Below are positions 52,979 through 61,362 of a DNA stretch of 64,000 nucleotides, piece after piece (position 1 is the stretch's first letter; the number at the start of each line of letters is the position of its first letter). Below the pieces are notes generated by a model. It ran no database searches, had not been told where the DNA came from, and saw only the letters and a program-made list of their open reading frames with translations. Both the position numbers and the translations under genes were made by a program. The stretch comes from Bacteroidales bacterium (GTDB taxonomy: Bacteria > Bacteroidota > Bacteroidia > Bacteroidales > UBA932), in NCBI GenBank assembly GCA_017625535.1, contig JAGAKR010000023.1:124001-188000 (forward strand). Direction: 5' to 3'.

Positions 52979-53012
52979 AAAAAAGTCCCCTGCAGAAACT
53001 CCTGCAGAGGAC
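52979..53012 (-). terminator. Terminator of the acyl-CoA synthetase gene
   Basis: GTCCCCTGCAG (52985-52995) pairs with CTGCAGAGGAC (53002-53012), one mismatch. On the minus strand it is followed by six T residues (52979-52984). Confidence 0.9.
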
Positions 53013-53035
53013 ATATTGTATAGAATAATTGAACC

Positions 53036-54670
53036 TTAAATGTACAGGAAGCGTTTGATGCTCATTTTTGGGGTTTTTTCAAATGGCTCGTCAACGGCCT
53101 CTATTGCAGAGAGTTTGCTGTAGGAAGGCATTTGGGCATTTACTTGTTTCATCAGTTCTTTGCCGTATTCTGCAGCTTCAAGGTTGTTTTCTGCAAGTTT
53201 TTCCGCATCAAAGTAGACAAGTCCCACAAGGGCAGCACCGCGGGAAATCACTATTGATTCCAGTACGTATGGGAGGTTGTTCAGTACAGCCTCTATCTCC
53301 TCCGGGTATATGTTCTGTCCGTTAGGGGAGAGGATCATGTTTTTGCTGCGTCCCTTAATGTATATGTTCCCCTCTTTGTCCAACAGCCCAAGGTCGCCGG
53401 TGTTCATCCAGCCGTCTTTTGTAAAGGCAGCCCTGGTGGCGTCTTCGTTCTTGTAGTATCCGCTCATAATGTTGGTACCTTTGGCCTGTATTTCACCAAC
53501 CACATTGTAAGGGTCTTCCGAGTCAATTCTAACCTGTACAAAGTCTATGGCTTTGCCACAAGATTTTGGGGCAAATTTGTCCCAGTCTTCGTATGCCATA
53601 AGTGGAGCGGCCTCGGTCATTCCGTAACCTACGGTGTATGGGATGCCAATTTTCTTGAACCATTTCTCTATATCCGGATTCAAGGCAGCACCACCCATCA
53701 CTATCTCCCTTATGTTTCCACCGAATGCTCCCATAAGTGTGTTCCTTATCTTTTTGAACAGCAGTTGGTTTACACCTGGGATAGATGTGAGCACCTTCAT
53801 TACCGGTTTGTTCAATACCGGCTGCAGTTTGTTCTTGAAGATCTTCTCCATTACCAGCGGAACTGTAATGAGCAGGTATGGCTTTATCTCTGCCAATGCA
53901 CCCATAAGAATTGCAGGGGTAGGCATCCTTCCAATGTAATAGATGGAAGAACCGCCGCACAACGGGTATATCAATTCAAACATAAGTCCGTACATATGGG
54001 CCATAGGGAGCATTGATACAATCTTGTCGTTAGAGTTGGATGGTATCCTGTTCTGGCCGAACTCCACATTTGCACTTATGCATTCGTAGCGGAGCATAAC
54101 ACCTTTTGGCATACAGGTTGTTCCGGAGGTGTAGTTGATGATGGCCAGTTCCTTGTCGTTGTTGCAAGGGTAAGATACATTCTCTTTTGAGAATCCTGAT
54201 GGATATGTTTCTGCAAATGTTGCATCCATTTTGCTGTACATATCTTTAATTTCCTCTGTGGCTCCATAAAGCAGTGCAAAATCCACGGTGGATATTACTG
54301 CTTTCAACTGTGGCATCTCCTTTATGTCAAGTTTTGGCCAGATGTCGTTGTCGGTGAAGAGGATTGTGCTCTCCGAGTGGTTTACAAGGGATTTTATGCT
54401 GTCGGGATGAAAATCTGCAAGTATTGGGACCACTACGGCCTCATATGTGTTTGCTGCCAGGAATGACATTCCCCAGCGGGCTGTATTTTTTGCACATAGG
54501 GCAATTTTCTCTTGCTTCTCTATTCCTGCATTTTTGAAGAAGATGTGGAGCTTCTCTATCTGGGTTGCAACCTGGCCGAAGGTGAATGTTTCTCCCCCAT
54601 AATTGCCCAGTGCAGGATTTTCCCAATTGGCCTGCATTGACTCTTCAAGCCTCTTAAGGTAGTGTTTCAT
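53036..54670 (-). CDS. Long-chain acyl-CoA synthetase / AMP-binding protein
   Basis: 544 aa of the ANL superfamily. The P-loop is 'INYTSGTTCMPKGVMLRY'; 'MLPMAHMYGLMFELIYPLC', 'YTVGYGMTEAAPLMAYED' and 'GWMNTGDLGLLDKEGNIYIK' follow, and the C-terminal Lys is in 'EKTPKMSIKRFLYI'. It activates a carboxylic acid, probably a fatty acid, with ATP and CoA for lipid synthesis or recycling. The protein is shorter than E. coli FadD (561 aa) but the domains are complete. It is a single gene with its own terminator. Confidence 0.9.
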   Translation of the reverse strand: MKHYLKRLEESMQANWENPALGNYGGETFTFGQVATQIEKLHIFFKNAGIEKQEKIALCAKNTARWGMSFLAANTYEAVVVPILADFHPDSIKSLVNHSESTILFTDNDIWPKLDIKEMPQLKAVISTVDFALLYGATEEIKDMYSKMDATFAETYPSGFSKENVSYPCNNDKELAIINYTSGTTCMPKGVMLRYECISANVEFGQNRIPSNSNDKIVSMLPMAHMYGLMFELIYPLCGGSSIYYIGRMPTPAILMGALAEIKPYLLITVPLVMEKIFKNKLQPVLNKPVMKVLTSIPGVNQLLFKKIRNTLMGAFGGNIREIVMGGAALNPDIEKWFKKIGIPYTVGYGMTEAAPLMAYEDWDKFAPKSCGKAIDFVQVRIDSEDPYNVVGEIQAKGTNIMSGYYKNEDATRAAFTKDGWMNTGDLGLLDKEGNIYIKGRSKNMILSPNGQNIYPEEIEAVLNNLPYVLESIVISRGAALVGLVYFDAEKLAENNLEAAEYGKELMKQVNAQMPSYSKLSAIEAVDEPFEKTPKMSIKRFLYI

Positions 54671-54734
54671 TGAATAGTTTGTTTTTCAGTAGGTTAGGTT
54701 GGTTGTAGCATATGCTGCAAAGTACAAATGTATG

Positions 54735-55961
54735 TTAAATTTCCGAAACTTGAAAATGTGATGTAACTGCCAGAACCTTTGCACCGTTGCAGAGTGTTAC
54801 AGCAAAGATGTGCCTGTTGCCTCCGTCCTTTATTCCCGACAATTTTTTGAGGGCATTTGTATCCATTGGAAAATTGCGGGCGGTGAGGTCTGCCTTTGGG
54901 TGCTTTGATGCCACCTCTTTCAGGCTCTTTTTATTGAACGGCACAACCTCTTCTACCTTGAATATCTTTCCCGGAAAATCTTCAATTATTTCATCAGATG
55001 TATACAAATGTGTGCTTGGAGCCAGTTTCCTGCAGCCGTACCTTTGCGAAATGAGTTTGTATGCCCCACCCTTGAGTATGGCCTTGCCCGGCTCATAAAG
55101 GTATTTCCCCAATTCTGTGGCATAAGTGGCTTCTGCTGCCTCCTCTTCCCCCGGCCTGAACCTGAACTCATTTTTTAATCCATTGGTATCCAGAGAAATG
55201 GAAATAATGTCAACGTCATTATTAACTGCTTCACGGTCCAGAAGGAAGAGAAGTTCTTTGCATTCATTGGCAACTGCCACAACGTAAACGGCTGTGGTGT
55301 GGGGAAGGTGGCGGAGATTGAGTTTTATGTCGGTCATAGGGGAGACCTTTACCAGAATGTGGCGGCTTACAGCAAACAATCTTTTCTGAAGTTCTATTAC
55401 GTTTGGTTCGTAATCCTGCAGCAGTATGGCTTTTCCACCGGATGCGGTGCGGCGGGCAGGGTCTATGTATATGAGTGAGATACCTTTTCCCTCCAGTTCC
55501 CTGAGTGCGGCACAGTCATCATCTGTAATGTCCCTGTTGGAAACCTCTATATTCCCGGCACCCAACTGCCTGAAGTTGTACTCCGTAGCTGCGCATAACT
55601 CTGCATTCCTCTCAAAATAGTAATGTTTTGAGGCAATCCTGGAAATGAAGAAGGAATCAATGCCCATTCCACCGGTGAGGTCGGCAGTAATGAGTGTGGA
55701 GTTCAGGAGCCCTGAAATTATTTTCTGCTTGAAAAGGGCAGTGGCCTGGGAACTTCCCTGCTCTACAGATACTGCAAATGGGTAAGCCAGCGATGGGTTT
55801 GAGTACCACAGAGGGGCCTTTATCTTCATCTTCTCCCTGGCCTGTATGCATTTGCAGCATAAAGGAAGGTTTATCCCTTGAGGAGCCTTTCCAAGGAGCA
55901 GGCGGGTTACATCCGCACCCTCGTTTGCCACAATAAAATCTATATCTGCAGGTTTGAGCAT
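54735..55961 (-). CDS. Class I SAM methyltransferase with THUMP-like C-terminal domain
   Basis: 408 aa. The Rossmann methyltransferase has motif I 'ITADLTGGMGIDSFFISR' and the 'LIYIDPARRTASGGKAILLQ' strand, where DPARR is the catalytic-loop position. The C-terminal segment ('LISQRYGCRKLAPSTHLYTS', 'KADLTARNFPMDTNALKKLS') is the THUMP-like fold seen in a Bacteroidetes family. RNA is the likely substrate; the base is not known. It is one base downstream of the MATE gene on the same strand, so they form an operon. Confidence 0.88.
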   Translation of the reverse strand: MLKPADIDFIVANEGADVTRLLLGKAPQGINLPLCCKCIQAREKMKIKAPLWYSNPSLAYPFAVSVEQGSSQATALFKQKIISGLLNSTLITADLTGGMGIDSFFISRIASKHYYFERNAELCAATEYNFRQLGAGNIEVSNRDITDDDCAALRELEGKGISLIYIDPARRTASGGKAILLQDYEPNVIELQKRLFAVSRHILVKVSPMTDIKLNLRHLPHTTAVYVVAVANECKELLFLLDREAVNNDVDIISISLDTNGLKNEFRFRPGEEEAAEATYATELGKYLYEPGKAILKGGAYKLISQRYGCRKLAPSTHLYTSDEIIEDFPGKIFKVEEVVPFNKKSLKEVASKHPKADLTARNFPMDTNALKKLSGIKDGGNRHIFAVTLCNGAKVLAVTSHFQVSEI

Positions 55962-55962
55962 A

Positions 55963-57330
55963 TCAAATTATTACGCTTTGCCCCCCTTCATTGGAGGTGA
56001 AGTTTTTGGTAAGTTTGTGGAATCTGAGCAGGAAGAGTCCCGAAGCAATCATCAGCCCGGCCAGAAGTCCGAACCATACCCCGATAGGTCCCAGCCCCAT
56101 CACTGAGCCTGCAACATATCCCAGAGGAATGCAAAGGCAGTAGTATGAGAAAAATGAGAGTATCAGAGGCCATTTTACATCAGCCAGCGCCCTTAGGGCA
56201 GCCAGTGCAGAGAGCTGTGTGGCATCGAACAACTGGAATGCCGAAGCCACATATAGGAGGTTACCGGCAATATGCGCCACTTTTGGGTCTGATGTGAAAA
56301 TGTACGGTATAATATCATTGAACACAATGAATGTGATTCCTGCCAGCGCCATAAGGGCAATGCTTATATGTGTTGCAGCAAAACCTGCCTTGCGGGCATC
56401 GGCATACCTCTTTTCACCGTATTGGTGGGAAACCCTTATGGTTGCAGCCACTCCCACACCCTGTGCCACCATAAATGAGAATGTGATTATGGTATTTGCT
56501 GCCTGGTGGGCTGCCATTGCCTCTTTGCCGAACCACCCCACCATAATTCCTGCAAGGCTGAAAGCAGTTACCTCCACAAGCCCCTGGAACCCTATCGGGA
56601 AGGAGGTCTTTGCCAAAACCTTTATCTTTCCAATTCCCAGGGAGGAAGGCCTTATGTCCGGCAGGTATCTTTTATATATTTTTCCCGACAGCAATATCAC
56701 TATTCCAATGAGCATCATTGCAACCCTGCTGATGAAAGTTGCCACAGCGGCACCTGCCACCCCCATTGCCTCAAAGCCAAGATGGCCGTAAATGAGCACC
56801 CAGTTGAGGAAAATGTTGAGGATATTGCAGATAATGGTGATGAACATTGTATAACTGGTGTTTCCCACCCCCTCTGTAAGGGCCCTTATAACGTAGAACA
56901 TTATGCAGGGGGCCATAGACCATACCATTATGCGGTAATACTCCTTGGCATATCCGAGTATCTGCGGGTCCTGACCCATATGGTCCATAAGAGGCATTAT
57001 GCCGAACATCAGGGCCATTACCAGACCGCATATCATTGCATCAAGGGCAATGCCGTTGGCAAAGAATTCAGCCACCTTTTTGTGCTCACCCTTTCCGTAA
57101 CTCTGCCCTATGTGAGGAATCATTCCCTGGGTGAAGCAGGTACAGAAAACGAACCCTACAGTAAACACCATATTTGCAAACCCCACACCTGCAAACTGGC
57201 TGGTTCCCAGGTGCCCAACCATAATGTTGTCTGCAAACTGCACAATCATCTGGCCTGCCTGGGTAATCATTACCGGAAAGGCCAATGAAAGGTTGCGTTT
57301 GTAAAATGGTATGTAACTTTTGAGATTCAT
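55963..57330 (-). CDS. MATE family multidrug/Na+ exporter
   Basis: 455 aa from ATG 57330 ('MNLKSYIPFYKRNLSLAFPV'). Twelve hydrophobic segments form two MATE repeats; 'GQMIVQFADNIMVGHLGTSQ' and 'QGLVEVTAFSLAGIMVGWFG' are the corresponding signatures of the NorM branch. It exports cationic compounds with Na+ or H+ at the inner membrane. It is cotranscribed with the methyltransferase and divergent from the phosphohexomutase gene. Confidence 0.93.
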   Translation of the reverse strand: MNLKSYIPFYKRNLSLAFPVMITQAGQMIVQFADNIMVGHLGTSQFAGVGFANMVFTVGFVFCTCFTQGMIPHIGQSYGKGEHKKVAEFFANGIALDAMICGLVMALMFGIMPLMDHMGQDPQILGYAKEYYRIMVWSMAPCIMFYVIRALTEGVGNTSYTMFITIICNILNIFLNWVLIYGHLGFEAMGVAGAAVATFISRVAMMLIGIVILLSGKIYKRYLPDIRPSSLGIGKIKVLAKTSFPIGFQGLVEVTAFSLAGIMVGWFGKEAMAAHQAANTIITFSFMVAQGVGVAATIRVSHQYGEKRYADARKAGFAATHISIALMALAGITFIVFNDIIPYIFTSDPKVAHIAGNLLYVASAFQLFDATQLSALAALRALADVKWPLILSFFSYYCLCIPLGYVAGSVMGLGPIGVWFGLLAGLMIASGLFLLRFHKLTKNFTSNEGGQSVII

Positions 57331-57409
57331 CAACTATCTCTTTTTTGGGGGTTGCAAAGGTAGGTAAATTTTGCTAAATTCGCACTCATTAAAACTAATG
57401 CGTAATTTT

Positions 57410-59068
57410 ATGGAAAAGAACTATTTGGAAGTTGCCCAGCAGTGGTTGGGCGCTGATTATGACGAGCAGACCCGCAAAGAGGTAAAAGACTTGATGGACA
57501 ACAATCCTAAGGAACTTGAGGAGAGTTTCTACAGGATGCTTGAGTTCGGTACCGGCGGTTTGCGCGGAATTATGGGCGTAGGTACAAATAGAATGAACAA
57601 ATATACAGTTGGAATGGCTACACAGGGTGTTGCCAATTACCTGAAACAGTGCTATAAAGATCTTCCTCAGATTTCTGTGGCAGTTTCTTTTGACAGCCGC
57701 AACAACAGCGCAGAGTTTGCAAAAATAACTGCAAACGTATTTGCTGCAAACGGCATAAAAGTATACTTGTTTGATTCTTTGCGTCCTGTTCCTGAGCTCA
57801 GCTACACCATCCGCCACCTCAAATGCCAGAGCGGTGTAATGGTTACAGCCTCGCACAACCCTAAAGAGTACAACGGCTATAAGGCTTACTGGGAAGATGG
57901 TGCACAGGTAACTTCTCCACATGATACAAACATTATTGATGAGGTAAGGAAAATAACATCTCCTGCTCAGGTTAAGTTCACCGGTGGTGAGGAGAATATC
58001 CAGATGATTGGTGCAGATGTTGATGAGGCATACCTGAACGATGTATGTTCACTTCTCCTTTCACCTGAGGCTGTTGCAAAACACGCAGACATGAAGATGG
58101 TTTATACCCCTCTCCACGGAACAGGAATCACCCTTGTACCTAAAATCTTCAAGAGAATGGGCTTCACAAACCTTTCACTTGTAGAGGCACAGGTAGAGAG
58201 CAACGGCAATTTCCCTACTGTAAAATCACCTAACCCAGAGGAGAATTCTGCACTTGAGATGGCAGTTGCCCTTGCTGAGGAGAAAGGTGCAGACCTTGTA
58301 ATGGCTACAGACCCTGATGCAGACCGCGTAGGTATTGCAATAAGGGATAATGAGGGCAAAATTACCCTTTTGAATGGTAACCAGACCGCTTCGCTCCTTA
58401 CTTACTATCTCCTCAAGAGATGGCAGGAACTTGGCAAACTGAATGAGAACACATACATTGTAAAGACCATTGTAACTACAGAACTTATGGCTGCTATGGC
58501 CAAGAAATATGGCATCAAATGCTACAATGTGCTTACAGGTTTCAAACATATTGCCACAATTGTACGCAACAATGAGGGCAAGGCTACATTCATTGGCGGC
58601 GGTGAGGAGAGCTACGGCTACAATGTAGGTGAGTTTGTAAGGGACAAGGATGCAGTTATCACTTGTGCAATGGTTGCCGAGTGTGCAGCATGGTGTGCTG
58701 AGCAGGGCAAGACATTGTACCAGCTGCTTCAGGACATCTACGCCGAGTACGGAATGTACAAAGAGTCACTCCTTTCAGTTACCAAGAAAGGCAAGGCAGG
58801 CTTGGAGGAGATACAGGCAATGATGACAAACTACAGGTCTAACCCTCCAAAACAGTTGGCAGGTTCAGAGGTTGTGAAGATCATTGACTACAACAAACCA
58901 GAGGAGACAGGACTTCCTAAATCAAACGTGCTCCAGTTCTATACAGCAGACGGCGCAGTGGTTTCTGTCCGTCCAAGCGGTACAGAGCCTAAAATCAAAT
59001 TCTATTTTGGTGTAACAGGCGCAGACTGTGATGCCAAGATAGCAGCACTAAGAAAAGAGTTTGAGTAA
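57410..59068 (+). CDS. Phosphoglucomutase / phosphomannomutase
   Basis: 552 aa from ATG 57410 ('MEKNYLEVAQQWLG'); two ATG-like starts lie 12 and 36 bases upstream. The phosphoserine loop is 'GVMVTASHNPKEYNGYK', the metal loop 'VMATDPDADRVGIAI', the sugar loop 'FIGGGEESYGY' and the phosphate site 'SVRPSGTEPKIKFYF'. This is the long PgcA-type of the family. It interconverts hexose 1- and 6-phosphates and so feeds glucose-1-phosphate to rfbA and UDP-glucose synthesis. Confidence 0.94.
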   Translation: MEKNYLEVAQQWLGADYDEQTRKEVKDLMDNNPKELEESFYRMLEFGTGGLRGIMGVGTNRMNKYTVGMATQGVANYLKQCYKDLPQISVAVSFDSRNNSAEFAKITANVFAANGIKVYLFDSLRPVPELSYTIRHLKCQSGVMVTASHNPKEYNGYKAYWEDGAQVTSPHDTNIIDEVRKITSPAQVKFTGGEENIQMIGADVDEAYLNDVCSLLLSPEAVAKHADMKMVYTPLHGTGITLVPKIFKRMGFTNLSLVEAQVESNGNFPTVKSPNPEENSALEMAVALAEEKGADLVMATDPDADRVGIAIRDNEGKITLLNGNQTASLLTYYLLKRWQELGKLNENTYIVKTIVTTELMAAMAKKYGIKCYNVLTGFKHIATIVRNNEGKATFIGGGEESYGYNVGEFVRDKDAVITCAMVAECAAWCAEQGKTLYQLLQDIYAEYGMYKESLLSVTKKGKAGLEEIQAMMTNYRSNPPKQLAGSEVVKIIDYNKPEETGLPKSNVLQFYTADGAVVSVRPSGTEPKIKFYFGVTGADCDAKIAALRKEFE

Positions 59069-59075
59069 CAGGAAT

Positions 59076-60917
59076 ATGACAACTTCAAGACATAAATTTT
59101 CCAATAGAGCTGCAATTGCAGCTCTATTGTTCTGTATGCTGGTGTCTGGAGCGTTATTTGCCCAGAATGCCGGAGTGTACAAATATCCTTCTGAAAAGAA
59201 GGTTGAACGCCAGGTTGATTCAGTTTTCCGCATACTTTCCACCAGAGAGAAGATAGCCCAGATAATGATAATTGAGTTTGACTCAAAGGACGGCAAGTTA
59301 AGGAAGGCAATGCAGAACCGCCTGGTAAAGAAAGAGAAGATAGGGGGCCTTATCCCGATGAATGATGACCTTATCCCTGCAATGAAGAGGATGAACGAAC
59401 TGAACAGGTTGGCAAAAGTCCCTATGCTTATCTCAATAGATGCTGAGTGGGGTGCCAATATGAGGTATTGGGATGAGATACCTCCGTTCCCAAGGCAGAT
59501 GCAGTTGGGAGCCCTGAGCAGTGACTCCCTTGTCTACAGGATGGGGTACCTTATGGGTAAGGAGTGCAGACTCCTTAAAATGCAGGTGAATTATGCCCCT
59601 GATATTGATATAAACAACAATCCTTCCAATCCGGCAATCAATACCAGATCTTTTGGTGAAGACAAAGAGAAAGTTGCCCGTTATGGCATTGCCATAATGA
59701 AGGGTATGAAAGATGCAGGAGTTGCAGGTTCCGCCAAACATTTTCCAGGGCACGGGGATACAGATGTTGATTCCCATCTTGCCCTGCCTGTTATCCCTTT
59801 TGATTATACAAGATTGGATACACTTGAAATGTATCCTTTCAAGCGTCTTATTCCGGCAGGTGTTGATATGGTTATGGTTGCTCATCTGAACATTCCTGCC
59901 CTTGATCCGTCGGGAACACCTTCTTCAATTTCCAGACCTATAGTTACAGGATTGCTGAGGGAAAAACTCGGTTTCAAAGGGATCATTTGTACTGATGCCC
60001 TCAATATGCACGGTGTAGCCAAGGAGAGCGGCCTTGAGAAGAAGGAAATTCCATTGGCTGCATACAAGGCAGGTGCTGACATTCTTCTTATGCCTGAGGA
60101 TGTGGAGAATTCAATTACCGTTATTGAACAGGCCCTCAAACGTGGTGAAATAACTATGGCCGGGCTTGATGAGCGTGTAAAGAAAATGCTTGCCCTTAAG
60201 GCACGTCTTGGGATTCTTGACAAGGGGTATTCACCATACGTAGAACTGGATGGCATAGAGAAGAGGGTAATTGTACAGGAAAATCTGGATCTTATGCAGC
60301 AGATTGCAAAGAACAGTATGACAGTGCTGTTCAATGACAATTCTGCAGGTTATGGACTTCCTGTCACTTTTGAAGGGAAGAAGGTGGCATATGTAGGTTA
60401 CAAGAATCCTGTACTCGGACGCGAGTTTGGTGAGATTGCAAACAGATACGGCAAGGTTGATACAATTCTCCTTTCAAACGATGTCTCTTTGGCAGCCCTC
60501 AAGGATGCAAGGAACAGGCTGCGCAACCACGACCTCATTATAATGGGTTTCAATGAAACAGACCAGAGACCGCATAAAGGTTATGCCATTAATGTGGAGG
60601 AGGTGAACTTCATTACAGACTGGGCGGCAGAGCAGCCTATGATTGCCGTTTACCTCGGTTCCCCTTATGCCCTTACCAGAATACCGGGATACAGGAATTT
60701 TACTGCATATGTATTGGGCTATTCAAACAATCAGGCAAACAATTTTGCTGCTGCACAGGTTGTATTTGGTGGGACACCGGCAATAGGAGTCCTTCCTGTA
60801 ACTGCGGCTTCATTCAAAGTAGGGGAGTCTGTTGTTATTCCCGACAGGTTCCGTGAGGAGTATTTCCACTTTGTAGGCTCTGAAGAAGATTCATTGATGC
60901 ACTCTGTTATGATATGA
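59076..60917 (+). CDS. GH3 beta-N-acetylhexosaminidase, first tandem copy, frameshifted at its end
   Basis: 614 aa from ATG 59076; a signal peptide precedes 'FAQNAGVYKYPSEKKVERQ'. The family-3 N-acetylglucosaminidase motif 'GSAKHFPGHGDTDVDSH' carries the His-Asp dyad used in place of a remote acid/base. 'IICTDALNMHGVAKESG' gives the nucleophile Asp. A second alpha/beta domain follows to about residue 600. It stops at 'DSLMHSVMI', whereas the second copy runs on with 'DSLNLVQYDMKGK'. Aligning them needs one extra base just before 60908; the rest of the gene is the next entry. The ATGA overlap could let the two parts be translated together. Confidence 0.9.
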   Translation: MTTSRHKFSNRAAIAALLFCMLVSGALFAQNAGVYKYPSEKKVERQVDSVFRILSTREKIAQIMIIEFDSKDGKLRKAMQNRLVKKEKIGGLIPMNDDLIPAMKRMNELNRLAKVPMLISIDAEWGANMRYWDEIPPFPRQMQLGALSSDSLVYRMGYLMGKECRLLKMQVNYAPDIDINNNPSNPAINTRSFGEDKEKVARYGIAIMKGMKDAGVAGSAKHFPGHGDTDVDSHLALPVIPFDYTRLDTLEMYPFKRLIPAGVDMVMVAHLNIPALDPSGTPSSISRPIVTGLLREKLGFKGIICTDALNMHGVAKESGLEKKEIPLAAYKAGADILLMPEDVENSITVIEQALKRGEITMAGLDERVKKMLALKARLGILDKGYSPYVELDGIEKRVIVQENLDLMQQIAKNSMTVLFNDNSAGYGLPVTFEGKKVAYVGYKNPVLGREFGEIANRYGKVDTILLSNDVSLAALKDARNRLRNHDLIIMGFNETDQRPHKGYAINVEEVNFITDWAAEQPMIAVYLGSPYALTRIPGYRNFTAYVLGYSNNQANNFAAAQVVFGGTPAIGVLPVTAASFKVGESVVIPDRFREEYFHFVGSEEDSLMHSVMI

Positions 60918-61348
60918 AAAATTCAAGTGCCTTGTTCACCGTTGTGCCACAAGTGGCAGAGTTGGTTGCAGGGGGCAAGATAAAACTTTCAGACACTCTT
61001 GGGGAACTGCTTGAAGAGGAGGGCAAAAATGCTGGGCTGACTGTTGAAGAACTCCTGAAAGGTTATGAGGATAAAGTGAATGCCTATTACCTGCAGGCTT
61101 TGCTCAATAAGTACCGCAGATACACAACAATTGAGGAGGCTGCCCAGATGATGTTTGCCAAAATGGGAATGCAGTATACAAAATTCTCTTCAGAGAAGAT
61201 TTCTACAACCGGTTACAGCGTTCCGGATGTAATTACCAATGGAATTGACTACGGGAAATTTAGGTTTACGTTGAAGAACGGAGGCAAATATGCAGGCAAA
61301 CAGGTACTTTCACCAAAGGCTGCTGAATTGGTACAATCATTATTATAA
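60914..61348 (+). CDS. C-terminal tail of the first GH3 protein, separated by a frameshift
   Basis: 144 aa read from an ATG that overlaps the upstream stop by four bases. Extending the frame backwards gives 'CYDMKNSSALF', matching 'QYDMKGKSPLV' in the second copy, so this is the displaced C-terminus. It ends with 'FTLKNGGKYAGKQVLSPKAA', as the second copy does. 'GGKIKLSDTLGELLEEEGKN' followed by 'GLTVEELLKGYEDK' looks like a serine hydrolase (beta-lactamase-like) domain, which Bacteroidetes GH3 proteins often carry as a fusion. No SxxK catalytic motif is present, so the domain is reduced. It has no export signal of its own. Confidence 0.7.
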   Translation: MKNSSALFTVVPQVAELVAGGKIKLSDTLGELLEEEGKNAGLTVEELLKGYEDKVNAYYLQALLNKYRRYTTIEEAAQMMFAKMGMQYTKFSSEKISTTGYSVPDVITNGIDYGKFRFTLKNGGKYAGKQVLSPKAAELVQSLL

Positions 61349-61362
61349 TTGAATCAGGACCT